A DNA stretch of 64,000 nt from Flavihumibacter sp. UBA7668 (GTDB taxonomy: Bacteria > Bacteroidota > Bacteroidia > Chitinophagales > Chitinophagaceae): NCBI RefSeq assembly GCF_002483205.1, contig NZ_DLHM01000004.1, positions 528,962 through 592,961 on the forward strand, given 5' to 3'. Both the position numbers and the translations under genes were made by a program. This document shows, in pieces, positions 39,301-45,317 of this stretch. Within the stretch, counting starts at the first letter, position 1, and the number at the start of each line of letters is the position of its first letter. Below the pieces are notes generated by a model that saw nothing but the letters and a program-made list of their open reading frames with translations, made no database searches and was not told where the DNA came from.

Positions 39301-40180
39301 TCCACGATTAGGAAAGTTCTTAAGTGTGGATCCGCTGACAAAGGACTATCCTTGGAACAGTACGTATGCGTTTGCTGAAAATGATCCAATCAATTTTATT
39401 GATTTAGATGGAGCGGAACGTCAACCTCCGCTAAGGCCGGGAGCTAGTGGAACCGGAAGAGGTATTCGATTGGTACATCCAGTAGAGGAGGCTGCCACCA
39501 ATACTGCGTTAAGGATAAGAGAGGGCACTAGGCTTCAAAGGTTGCGTGAGGAGAGGGAATTAATGCAGAGGGAAGTGAGGTTGGGGATTCGAGAAAGAAT
39601 GGTGAGATATCGTGAAGCCTTAGGGCGTTATGTTGACAATGCCGTTACATCAGCTCAATATACTTTCGGGGGCAATGGATCTGTATTGATTTCTAGAAAT
39701 CAAGCGAATGGAAACGTTTTCGAAAGAGAAGTGTATCAGTCTATGCTCAAGAATCCGGATTATCGCAATGTTGTTCGACAGGTAACTTTTGCTGTCGAAG
39801 GATCTAATGGTATAACAGTTCGCGTAAGGATTGACAATGTTGGAGTAAGGAGGGATGGGACATTGGATCTAGTTGAGGCGAAGTTTTCAATTACGGGAAT
39901 AACTAAGCAAAATGTATCCCAGTCATTAACTTTGAATCAGAAAGATTTTTTCAACATGATGATTAACGGCGAAGTAGCAAGTATTAAGTTCGTTGGAGGA
40001 GCGAATAAGGCTGCTCAGATTGGAGCAATAAGCGGAACTGATTTCACGGGGCGAATAAAAGATATTAAAATTATTGGATCAACTAATAATGGCAATGCAA
40101 ATAATTCCGGAACTAATGGAAGTTCGCAGTCAGCAACACCTGCGTCTAATGATAAGGAAAATAAAACAACAAATCAATAA
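30350..40180 (+). CDS. Rhs polymorphic toxin, 3276 residues, C-terminal PD-(D/E)XK nuclease-like domain
   Basis: An exported (signal peptide ending VVFSQ) Rhs protein. A YD-repeat region opens near residue 310 (VVQYFDGSLRMRQAV, YDYQGRPVIQVLPAP). Cys-rich segments follow (VTVCYDCLYDLK, CASSCDSCEL). An AT-rich insert at about 34390-36420 holds a LamG-like fold and a PKD-like domain (SYIDFGDGTSYYL). Dense YD repeats from residue 2200 lead to the Rhs core near 2956-3023 (YRYGFNGKENDDEVKG, MRIYDPRLGKFLSVDPL). The variable tail after DLDGAE has FEREVYQ, then D3162 and D3173-L-V-E3176-A-K3178, the layout of PD-(D/E)XK nucleases. A cytoplasmic DNase effect on rival cells is predicted. No type VI or type IX signal is visible. 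The immunity candidate starts eight bases downstream. Confidence 0.88.
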   Translation: MRAFCYNLILFVLLLQAPVVFSQQAENTRKSVLLGRLYEIQENAADTVVDLNYTTPARKAKLPQAYLVRNKVSFRLDDEAALVLPANFTASVKLEIQRTVFSGSILTEEKTLELVYNKDSVYGYSNQFVFEGAHQVIVKVLEKTAPDTSIWHSLLIENELQAFPQYDFSCTNDLVTDLTLESVGQGADSVMAAWPSVIGATIYDLEWTFIDSASMATGKYGTVASPNHRMIFLRNASRVSVVGESYAIPLLYDGKGYLFARVRAVQELADGFRKEADWHQDAIASVLFEGHENSLNWQASTSFAEEGKRKSVVQYFDGSLRMRQAVTKDNVTLNTIVTESIYDYQGRPVIQVLPAPTLNSIIGYSRNFNNGVNGLNAYDVSNFDSLKAGEAADTKIADPMSSSSGAAYYYSASNPDKDSLIGRNIPDAEGYPFTLVEYTNDQTGRIMRQSGVGKKFRIGENHETRYFYGTPSQEELNALFGTEVGYNSHYFKTMVRDANGQYSVSYTDMQGRTIVTALAGKLADSVKLDSLESNRARLITEQLSTPENTVIKDLVMETRNSLLVARSDSFYFSYNLNPATLEIANCEQVTVCYDCLYDLKITITDDRNNKTFGGKAFDTTFRNFSINAIDTTCVNTPAGFAINFTKFLGEGNYEVTKQLIVNRRALDYLRDTVFVRNNTCRTVEEMISEERTALAAIISCASSCDSCELALGSYEDFRVNFIDKVGLPATDTANYGPTIYKAYLDQVDACKALCNKVESWTDKRKAMLMDMTPSSGQYASLDNNEDDLNVFYERDSDSTLNPVVPPIIAKYQRITNYLNADGLPALVSDDGSGEMINPSKLNPEAFAAKFELSWAEALLPFHPEYCKLLNYERLKESHIWDQEFEETETYAEALSKGFLNPTGLTGSNYTRFNGTPGLIKRDPLAVLYDSSSNQYKSKLEALLLVYKEADNLDVSLWGMATVLVKCLDANETEACYINYAAIGNSFSTADLCEADLDNAWRNFRQMYLEIKKELISKRIIQLCSGELSSTELAAREFQPHFGEAAALFEENNLDIPTNTTEANSMNASNQVNEAEFYESNCKAYAASWLRDLELCQIPPADTAALILKLVGVCIKGSDATHLYGSSTVKPGSAGPYYSFEEVLNEYLVSKGLTASPTCHPYMITTPKPYDKVSGFTEKVVVSKPDSCECAQINTLHNKYLIQPAGQTSFGAYIRTVYKTDIADSTISTLLASCSPTSDPDCKFFAKPISLPPVFQCGGAEICIDCDQFKQVDSSFTATFPGIKALPDSMAVSPEQERINKLYVSYLNSKLGFTKTLREYFQFLDDCVNPIDTVCDSLFALKERIVRGYKWEVGYDSYRVNNELTPKQEPWELFNNGVLKMPDRTFDYSRAITGITFGMGTKLPCDIREGYTFEFRVKHPVNNRTFGGNDISFGIGTYVYITFTQTAAGNINFYQFRENNVHLSPLKSLNTTNGFSIWRTIKLAVTHQEYNLYLDNQHVVTLPRSYPDSIRNLPSFISFQGDTFEIDWIKVSNSQGNEIYNEEFLDYNNRAMYKFGSICSDRPLTYNQYFTNSFNSLTGQSLTFAKIDSLYLINCGYSIKEALDTAAIQNVELAQVITDYQKINAPRSNSVQLEMRTFAGNPTPADGPKGVFNVNDQLIGQTIDGTPEQINQSFADIWNSDSTNRIVGVLKPVNNGKFELVLNPGQQVPCKGIVGQRFFQFDVNVRDTLERIDLGLGSYIDFGDGTSYYLAHNSVSSAKTILVKENSIHWYEQTDVVGQDYESHNFYRVKHIYNYSATPQPYTVTVYHSDKKGVVQIYDQNVYPAEPMSTNLRGYFPQNLLRLGFHGTRDSTLNRSSQIYNWSSISSILSLEIVVYKRSPILHNYLGDFSNNKNIRRIRYEPAFDLLPGYVDGDTISTQYVGRTVDQLFPNISQNQSKLGFFTLCGVGGRQHDLIKLHFGFPNLKHLQSDFQPHVAGYIDSVYNQLARVNTKSQGILSYGYLRTFGNNPNQSPYPTALSTWARDTLNGRDWRLADGLSSEPRFAESPEDLYAYDIFPLTDPFTEYFNFRFNTNFTKQQLDSFYLSKTGNFPNACVIRKTTPAALRLCGSTEPVFGPLPPEVITNCTDNEFFAVSKATERFTVIKDSLLNNFDSLYLAKCLDAYKFESFTVTRQVREYHYTLYYYDQAGNLVKTVPPAGVDPVYRASWSDSVNLARTAGTVLTPVHGLPTRYRYNTLNQVVAQLTPDAGISSFWYDRLGRLVVSQNALQAGPVAAADKKYSYTKYDFLGRINEVGELSNGIGTTVNQSLTRNQTSLLSWFGSNAANRGQITTTVYDLPYANGAIEEELVQRNLRNRVSYVTITEGNNPANFNAASFYSYDIHGNVDTLLQDYGSNDPATVNVMNSNGNRWKKIVYQYDLISGKVNEVAYNSGQVDQFFHRYQYDADNRLIEVETSPDYWVWSKDARYQYYKHGPLARMELGDQQVQGLDYAYTLQGWLKGVNGNSLFNGQFDMGGDGAATGRHKYVARDAFAFSLHYYQGDYTPIGTATTYFPGFSAYLNQDHRPLYNGNISSMVVNIGKLNSPVVYNYRYDQLNRITAMDRYTGLDQATNSWSAMQVMQGYRERIAYDGNGNILRYQRYGTDDKLAMDSLNYEYNRDLNGRLINNQLLRVRDNVNSAEYIEDIDDQPVNNYSYDAIGNLVRDSAEGISQISWTVYGKIHQINKRDGTVIRYRYDAGGNRIGKSIAKPSGAVGYTWYVRDASGNVMSTYETNGTGSELPSSLYQKEVHLYGSSRIGIFNRRVDVKENYAAPSVFSSYRGQKFFELSNHLGNVLATISDRKVGFSTNGTDIDYYEADVVTASDYYPFGMLMPGRQFGQGLNIAGGEFTETTEVNGYQVPVDLVLNTRSGSEPVEYVASGSIELVGEFESGTTDEFEAYIADESYAGTGNIGGASTAGLYRYGFNGKENDDEVKGTGNQQDYGMRIYDPRLGKFLSVDPLTKDYPWNSTYAFAENDPINFIDLDGAERQPPLRPGASGTGRGIRLVHPVEEAATNTALRIREGTRLQRLREERELMQREVRLGIRERMVRYREALGRYVDNAVTSAQYTFGGNGSVLISRNQANGNVFEREVYQSMLKNPDYRNVVRQVTFAVEGSNGITVRVRIDNVGVRRDGTLDLVEAKFSITGITKQNVSQSLTLNQKDFFNMMINGEVASIKFVGGANKAAQIGAISGTDFTGRIKDIKIIGSTNNGNANNSGTNGSSQSATPASNDKENKTTNQ

Positions 40181-40188
40181 AGTATAAT

Positions 40189-40887
40189 ATGATTATGTTA
40201 GCTGACGATGAGTTTAAATACGCTGACTTAAAAAACTTTGCATTGATGGAAGCTGATAAACTTCTTTCAATGGAAGGTTTCAAATTGGTAAAAAGCCAGT
40301 TAAGCTTTAAGAAGACAATTCAATCAGGTAGAATTGAAGTCGCATTTGATTTTTTAAATTATTATCCAACAAATTACGAGTATTCCTTTGGGGTTATAAT
40401 ATGGATAAATGCGCTTCAAGAAATAACATTGAAGTTCTATGAGTTTGCAGGAATTAAAGAATCTATAAAATGGTCTACAGGATTTTTTGAAGGAGATTTT
40501 ATTGATTCACTTCGGAATAGTGAGTATAAATTTCGAACTGGATATTATAATGAAGTTCGGTCTTTGGCTGAAGCTAGGAATTCAATGAATGCGACACTGG
40601 ATACTCTAAAAAACAAGGCAATTCCATTAGCATATTTACTTTGCGAATTAAAGGGTTTTCAAGAATATTATTCTTCGAATAAGCATGAGATTGTGAAAAA
40701 TTTTGGCAACAATGCGTTATTCATTTCAATTTTATTGGCGATGTGCTTACGAAACGAAACTGAGTTTTTTAATATGGCTAACTACTTAAGAGCAGAGCTT
40801 GATAGGGAGAAAGCAAAGGGGAATATTTATGAAGAATTGTATTTTTATCTCGACCGAATGAGTGAATTTGTAAAAAGCAAATCATAA
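40189..40887 (+). CDS. probable immunity protein of the Rhs nuclease toxin
   Basis: A 232-residue protein with no signal peptide and no membrane segment, hence cytoplasmic, as needed against a DNase. I do not recognise the family. It is acidic and aromatic (SYEFGVI-like strands, LKFYEFAGIKE, GFFEGDFIDSL) with a helical C-terminal half (NEVRSLAEARNSMNATLDTLKNKA). It begins eight bases after the Rhs stop, a gap typical of toxin-immunity pairs, and has the same low GC as the toxin tail. The immunity call rests on position, size and location in the cell. There is no homology evidence. Confidence 0.65.
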   Translation: MIMLADDEFKYADLKNFALMEADKLLSMEGFKLVKSQLSFKKTIQSGRIEVAFDFLNYYPTNYEYSFGVIIWINALQEITLKFYEFAGIKESIKWSTGFFEGDFIDSLRNSEYKFRTGYYNEVRSLAEARNSMNATLDTLKNKAIPLAYLLCELKGFQEYYSSNKHEIVKNFGNNALFISILLAMCLRNETEFFNMANYLRAELDREKAKGNIYEELYFYLDRMSEFVKSKS

Positions 40888-41300
40888 GAATCACATTTGT
40901 ATTGATTAATCGATAACAAAGCCGTCAGGAAAAATATTCCTTGGGGTTTTTCAATGCTGTGCAACGTCTACAGTCTTTGTACAATTGGGCGTCCGGATAT
41001 CCGGATCGGCTTTACTGGCCATTTTTTATTCCGTTAAAGGATTTAAAATCAGGATCAGAATTGATTGGATTATTAAAACGTTTGGTTCGTTAAAGGCAAA
41101 AAAAAGAATACACGATCCTCAAGTGTCCGACAATTATAAGAGTAACAGTATCTCTTAATTAGCAAGGAATCAGCTTTACCACAACGGATGAAACTAAACA
41201 ATTAGCCGGCTATTCCTGTAAAAAAGCAGTAGCATCGGCAGTTCTTTGAGTAAAAAGCTGGTGCAAGACGGCTGTACAACTGGGGTAAAATCTGGTTCGG
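40888..41300. other. degraded intergenic stretch with gene fragments
   Basis: No intact gene. On the plus strand a short stretch around 41170-41235 reads ISFTTTDETKQLAGYSCKKAVAS, resembling the IAGYKCKKA phrase of small secreted GLPGLI/DUF4412-type Bacteroidota proteins; it is cut off by stops. At about 41298-41322 the Rhs phrase GVYRYGF appears, then a stop. The rest shows nothing recognisable. Confidence 0.4.
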
Positions 41301-41312
41301 GTGTATACCGTT

Positions 41313-42119
41313 ATGGATTTTCCTGAATTAACTCCTTATCAGTTTGCAAGTAACAATCCTGTTTTTAATATTGATATTGATGGTTTGGAAGGCATGGGGT
41401 CACCGATGGTTGGTGTATGGAGCCCGTCGACCAGAAAATATATGATCCAAGGTGATGTGAATAATGATATGGTTGTTGATGAATCGGAGCGAGAAGCTTG
41501 GAACAAAGCAATGAGTGTGTGGTTAATTGGTGGAGGAGCCGTATTAACTGGTGGAAGGACCGCGCCGTTGTTAAGACCATTATTTTGGAGTGCCGTTGCG
41601 AACCAGGAAACAGCAGGAACTATTGGGTTTTCAATTTTTACTGGACTTACAGGATATGAAGGGCCGGGCATACCAGGCCCAGGGGATGAAACTGGAAGGG
41701 CTATTAATAAGATATCGAAGCCAATTTTTTCATCATTTAAGCCGATAGTTCAAAAGCGTAAAGAACTTTCAAAGGCATGGGGAGTCGCAGCGGATTATAT
41801 AGAGTATTCAAAACAAGTATTTACTCAGGATTTGGATGAAGAAATGGAATTGATTCAGTACCGAATCATTGGAAATGAAGGAACAATCGGCAATTATTTT
41901 GCTTTACCTGGAACTACTCCAGAGCAAATCGGACTAAAAACAAGTGATGTTGCTGAAACACTTACTGTGAAGATTGCTAAATCCACTAAAGCATTGACTT
42001 CAACACATAAAAAAGATATACCCCACTACAAAGATGGTAAAACGCCATTGGAAGGTGGAGGATTACAGATATTTAGTGCCGAGTTGAAAAAGAATGTCGA
42101 AATTATTAATAGGGAGTAA
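41313..42119 (+). CDS. orphan Rhs C-terminal toxin module with truncated core
   Basis: An open frame of 268 residues that begins inside an Rhs core end (PELTPYQFASNNPVFNIDIDGLEG) and has no signal peptide or Rhs shell. Just upstream, at 41299-41323, a different frame reads GVYRYGF and then stops. The normal core runs YRYGFNGKEN...DP...LTPYQFAS, so roughly 100 bases were deleted out of frame here. The tail has a hydrophobic helix region and a C-terminal domain with YRIIGNEGTIGNYFALPGTT, IGL and GGGLQIFS. The last is reminiscent of polymorphic toxin type 46 or ADP-ribosyltransferase-like toxins, but I cannot confirm it. The start (ATG 41313, or GTG 41301) may not be used. It reads as a displaced tail available for recombination into the intact gene at 30350. 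Confidence 0.6.
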   Translation: MDFPELTPYQFASNNPVFNIDIDGLEGMGSPMVGVWSPSTRKYMIQGDVNNDMVVDESEREAWNKAMSVWLIGGGAVLTGGRTAPLLRPLFWSAVANQETAGTIGFSIFTGLTGYEGPGIPGPGDETGRAINKISKPIFSSFKPIVQKRKELSKAWGVAADYIEYSKQVFTQDLDEEMELIQYRIIGNEGTIGNYFALPGTTPEQIGLKTSDVAETLTVKIAKSTKALTSTHKKDIPHYKDGKTPLEGGGLQIFSAELKKNVEIINRE

Positions 42120-42121
42120 AC

Positions 42122-42406
42122 ATGGAATTAGAAACTGAAGTAATTAGATTAAGGCAACGTTTGTGCGAGTATCGATTAGCGAGACAAGGTCAAAACATAA
42201 GTACTCATGTCAATGCCATTGATATTGCACTTGCCTTAACTGAGCTTGGACTGAAAGATGGTAGACCAATAGACGAACAAGAGAAGAATTGGTTTAGGGC
42301 GGGACTTTATTTGTCTTATGTTTTTGATGGAAGTGAGTGGGAAGATATAGCACGTTCATACAATGATATAGTAGAAAAAGTAAAACAGTTAAAATATTTT
42401 ATCTAA
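42122..42406 (+). CDS. probable immunity protein of the orphan toxin module
   Basis: A 94-residue cytoplasmic, largely helical protein (LETEVIRLRQRLCEYRLARQ, NAIDIALALTELGLKDGR) with no recognised family. Its ATG lies two bases after the orphan toxin stop, typical of toxin-immunity coupling. Even if the toxin cannot be exported, keeping the immunity gene would protect against siblings that still carry the toxin. Function is inferred from position only. Confidence 0.5.
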   Translation: MELETEVIRLRQRLCEYRLARQGQNISTHVNAIDIALALTELGLKDGRPIDEQEKNWFRAGLYLSYVFDGSEWEDIARSYNDIVEKVKQLKYFI

Positions 42407-42457
42407 AGGAAAATGTGATGAAGTTAGAAAAGGGGGGCGTTTCTTTATTAGAGTTTG

Positions 42458-42730
42458 TTAAGTAATGGGTGTGTTTTTTAGAAGGCACAAGGTTATTTGA
42501 AATACCATTAAATAATTAGATTTGGTCAAGTCGTTTTTATACGTGATGTATTTACTTCGACGTAATACCTCATTTTTTTTCCAGTTCACTTCCTGGTCTT
42601 TCGGAAAAGCGAGTATGGCCTGAATGATAATGGTGTGGGTTGCTTCATCGATGGTGTAGTGTGCGGAGTATTCGCCTCTTACATATCTACTAAATACATA
42701 AGGGAGTATTCTTGCCTGTTCTGCCAGTTC
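42458..42730 (-). pseudogene. RelE/ParE-type toxin remnant
   Basis: On the minus strand a 90-codon open stretch between two stops contains RYVRGEYSAHYTIDEATHTI followed by IIQAIL. This resembles the YRIRVGDYRVIYTIDEEnktI core of RelE/ParE/HigB-type ribonuclease toxins. No start codon or N-terminal helices are present; the expected 5' part is cut at a stop (42731-42733) next to the Rhs remnant, and the tail runs on into unrelated sequence. No antitoxin gene was found. It is a fragment, and the family call is tentative. Confidence 0.35.
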
Positions 42731-42749
42731 TTACTTTGGTATTTTTTGC

Positions 42750-43341
42750 GCAGATCGGAAAGTCTTATATCTATAAAGGCAGTACGGTGATCCGCTACCG
42801 CTATGATGCATCGGGTAACCGGGTGTACAAGGAAGTGGAGGCATCTGGAATAACGGCTTCCACCTGGTATGTGCGGGATGCGCAGGGCAATGTACTGGCC
42901 ACCTAACAGGTCACCGCAACGCCAGTGCTCCGGGAGTCGTATATTTATGGTTCATCGCGGCTGGGATCGAGATCACCAATTATCTGGGGAATGTGATGGC
43001 CACCATCGGGGATGGTCAGATCCCCCGCATGAACGGTTCTTTGATAGAATACTATGACGCCGATATCCAAACGGCCACGGACTATTATTCCTATGGGATG
43101 GTAATGCCGGGCAGAAGTTTTAATGCGGGGGGAGTATAGGTATGGGTTTAATGGGAAGGAGAATGATAATGAGGTAAAGGGTACAGGGAATCAGCAGGAT
43201 TATGGGTTTAGGATATACGATGTAAGAATTGGACGGTTTCTTTCAATTGATCCATTAGAAGGGGAATATCCAATGCTTACTCCATATCAATTTGCGAGTA
43301 ATAGACCAATTGATGGAATAGATCAAGATGGTTTGTGCTAA
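42750..43341 (+). pseudogene. broken Rhs core remnant without toxin tail
   Basis: Rhs core sequence in at least three frames. The first stretch has GSTVIRYRYDASGNRVYKEV and TWYVRDAQGNVLAT, then an in-frame TAA at 42904-42906. Further on come ESYIYGSSRLGS, a frame change near 42967 to EITNYLGNVMATIGDG and DYYSYGMVMPGRSF, then a stop. A last frame from about 43133 has YRYGFNGKENDNEVKG, RIYDVRIGRFLSIDPL and LTPYQFASNRPIDGIDQDGLC, ending at 43341. The same order of motifs is intact in the 3276-residue Rhs protein (38480-39410), and DNA identity is visible over GTACAGGGAATCAGCAGGAT. No toxin domain follows the DQDG end. The remnant carries one nonsense change and two frame breaks. Confidence 0.85.
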
Positions 43342-43447
43342 CCCTGTGCTAACCGCCTGAAGTTGGCATACCCTGCGCCTGAAATTTTAACCAGCCACAG
43401 AGGGTGGGCACATGAATTAGGCAACTTTGGTACATAGATGGAACATG

Positions 43448-44359
43448 CTACAGCACTTCTTCCTTGATCCTCTTTGAAATGGCGGAGGAAAATACAGTTG
43501 CGCCGGCATCGTTCAGGTGAAAGGCATCGTGGAACCATTCTTTTTTGCTCAGGTATTGGGGATCCTGTTCGTAATTCCAGACACTGATGCCGTGTTTCTC
43601 CTTCAGCAGATTGGTTACAAAATTTAGATTGGCACTCTGGTGCTTTTCTATATAGTGGGGAGATACCAGCACAATTACTTTTGCCTGATTGCTCTTCGCA
43701 TACTCAATAAAATCACTCAGGTAATTCAATTTGGCCGAATCGATTGCGGCTTCAGCACTTACCGCTTTTTGCGGCGCGCCATTGTACACATGATTCAGGG
43801 CAACATAACCCTGCTGGTGTTCCAGTTCACCGGACACATTATTCTTCACAATCTGATAAATGGTGGAATTGAAGCGGTATAAATCAGACTGCATTTTTAA
43901 TTGCTCAAAATGTCCGCGTAATAAAACGGTTTCTTTTGCAGCATCCGATTTTTGGGTAAAGGGCAGGAGTAAACTCAGTTTTTCCCGATCCCAGGTAGGA
44001 GGGGTCACTTCATAATCGATATAGGACATATCCAGCAATACCACCTTGGGCTGGTAGCGCTCAAACGCCGCTTTTAAAATCCCGGTATGGTAATAGATAT
44101 TTTGTCCGCCTGCACCCGCATTAAACACGGTTAAATTCAGGGAATCTTCCAGCACCGCCGAATTATAATGATGCTGGGCACGCGAAGAACCAAAAACCAA
44201 GACATCTTCTTTTGTTTTGAGAACGGAATATACCAGCTTATCCACTTTGGCAGATTTGTCAGAGAAATAACAATTGGACAGCAGATAACCGGAAAAACGA
44301 TCAAGTAAAACTGCCAGCACTACAAAAGCAAGTATGGAGAGAATCTTTTTGGTGGTCAT
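43448..44359 (-). CDS. SGNH-hydrolase-like membrane-anchored protein
   Basis: A 303-residue protein with one N-terminal membrane segment (ILSILAFVVLAVLLDRFSGYLL) and a periplasmic SGNH-like domain. Block I reads VFGSSRAQHH (possible Ser nucleophile S58), block II is NAGAGGQN, block III is weak, and block V is FHDAFHLND with the catalytic-type D278 and H281. The layout resembles DltD/AlgX-like or acyl-esterase proteins acting on cell-envelope glycans. It lies 50 bases downstream of coaE on the same strand at the end of a housekeeping cluster and may be co-transcribed. Substrate unknown. Confidence 0.65.
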   Translation of the reverse strand: MTTKKILSILAFVVLAVLLDRFSGYLLSNCYFSDKSAKVDKLVYSVLKTKEDVLVFGSSRAQHHYNSAVLEDSLNLTVFNAGAGGQNIYYHTGILKAAFERYQPKVVLLDMSYIDYEVTPPTWDREKLSLLLPFTQKSDAAKETVLLRGHFEQLKMQSDLYRFNSTIYQIVKNNVSGELEHQQGYVALNHVYNGAPQKAVSAEAAIDSAKLNYLSDFIEYAKSNQAKVIVLVSPHYIEKHQSANLNFVTNLLKEKHGISVWNYEQDPQYLSKKEWFHDAFHLNDAGATVFSSAISKRIKEEVL

Positions 44360-44409
44360 GGTTCCGGGGGATTGTACGGTTAAATCGGGACCAAAATAGA
44401 GAATTAATT

Positions 44410-44988
44410 CTATTTTGTCAAGTGGGCATGAAGGGACAGTACCTGTGGCAGCACCAATTGCTGGTCGTCGTTGACAATGACAAAATCGCAGAGCTTCATT
44501 TTAAGGGATTCATCGAGCTGATTGCCCATCCGCTGCAATACCTGCTCGCGGGTAATCTGATCACGCTGCATGACGCGATGAATGCGAAGAGAAAGAGGTG
44601 CAGACACGCCAATCACATAATCCAGCTCATCCTGGGTACCGGATTCAAAAATCAGGGCCGCTTCTTTAATGGCATAGGGGGCTGATTGTCGGTTCATCCA
44701 GTCCCTGCCAAACTGAATGGTGGCCGGATGTACAATCGCATTAAGCGCGTCTAATTTCGCACGATCATTAAAAACAAGGGAGGAAATATAAGAACGGTTT
44801 AATTCACCGTTTTGATAGGCTTCCGGCCCAAATAAGGAGGTGATGGCAGTACGCAGGGCAGGATCTTCATTCATCAGGCTTTTGGCGGCGGTATCAGCCT
44901 TATAAACCGGTATGCCGAGGTGTTCAAACACCCTTGCCACCATCGATTTACCACTGCCGATACCGCCGGTTATGCCTATTTTCAACAT
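44410..44988 (-). CDS. coaE: dephospho-CoA kinase
   Basis: Catalyses the last step of coenzyme A synthesis, ATP-dependent phosphorylation of dephospho-CoA, in the cytoplasm. It has 192 residues, usual length. The P-loop GGIGSGKS spans residues 8-15. The family motifs VYKADTAAKSLM, RDWMNRQSAPYAIKEAALIFESG and RDQITREQVLQRMGNQ are present. The ATG at 44988 is chosen: it gives the normal MLKIGITGG start and overlaps the yajC stop by one base (TAATG), implying translational coupling. A longer in-frame extension upstream would lie within yajC and is rejected. Confidence 0.96.
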   Translation of the reverse strand: MLKIGITGGIGSGKSMVARVFEHLGIPVYKADTAAKSLMNEDPALRTAITSLFGPEAYQNGELNRSYISSLVFNDRAKLDALNAIVHPATIQFGRDWMNRQSAPYAIKEAALIFESGTQDELDYVIGVSAPLSLRIHRVMQRDQITREQVLQRMGNQLDESLKMKLCDFVIVNDDQQLVLPQVLSLHAHLTK

Positions 44989-45314
44989 TATGCTTTCACA
45001 GCTGGTGCTGGTTTGTTGATGTTTTTTGTCCACTCCAGAGAAATGGCAGATTTTTCAATCTTCATATAACTACCCGGAGAGGTTTCCAGCATCAAGGTGC
45101 CGTCTTCATTTACTTTGTTTACGGTGCCATGAATGCCGGCGATGGTTACAATTTTATCGCCTTTCTGCATGTTCTCCTGAAAGGTTTTGGCTTCTTTCGC
45201 TTTTTTAGCCTGAGGACGAATCATAAAAAGCCAGAATACGAGGATCATACCACCCAGAAGTAGTAACTGGGTCATTCCGCCGCCACCGGCTTGTAGGAAG
45301 ATTAAGTTGGTCAT
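44988..45314 (-). CDS. yajC: preprotein translocase subunit YajC
   Basis: A small accessory subunit of the SecDF-YajC complex. It has 108 residues with one N-terminal membrane helix (LLLLGGMILVFWLFMIRP). The diagnostic Pro-containing FMIRPQAKKAKE follows, then the cytoplasmic GDKIVTIAGIHGTVNKV motif. It is coupled to coaE by a one-base overlap and separated from the DUF1573 gene by a GTGAAT repeat tract. Its partner secDF is at the left edge of this window, about 43 kb away. Confidence 0.95.
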   Translation of the reverse strand: MTNLIFLQAGGGGMTQLLLLGGMILVFWLFMIRPQAKKAKEAKTFQENMQKGDKIVTIAGIHGTVNKVNEDGTLMLETSPGSYMKIEKSAISLEWTKNINKPAPAVKA

Positions 45315-45317
45315 ATT

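Noticed and set aside
17507..43341. Type VI secretion or extracellular contractile injection cluster
   Set aside because: No sheath, tube, baseplate, VgrG, PAAR or ClpV-like gene is present; the Rhs proteins have Sec signal peptides.
44392..44417. 9-bp AT-rich hairpin at the coaE stop as a terminator
   Set aside because: The stem is A/T only and on the minus strand is followed by GGTCCC with no U-tract.
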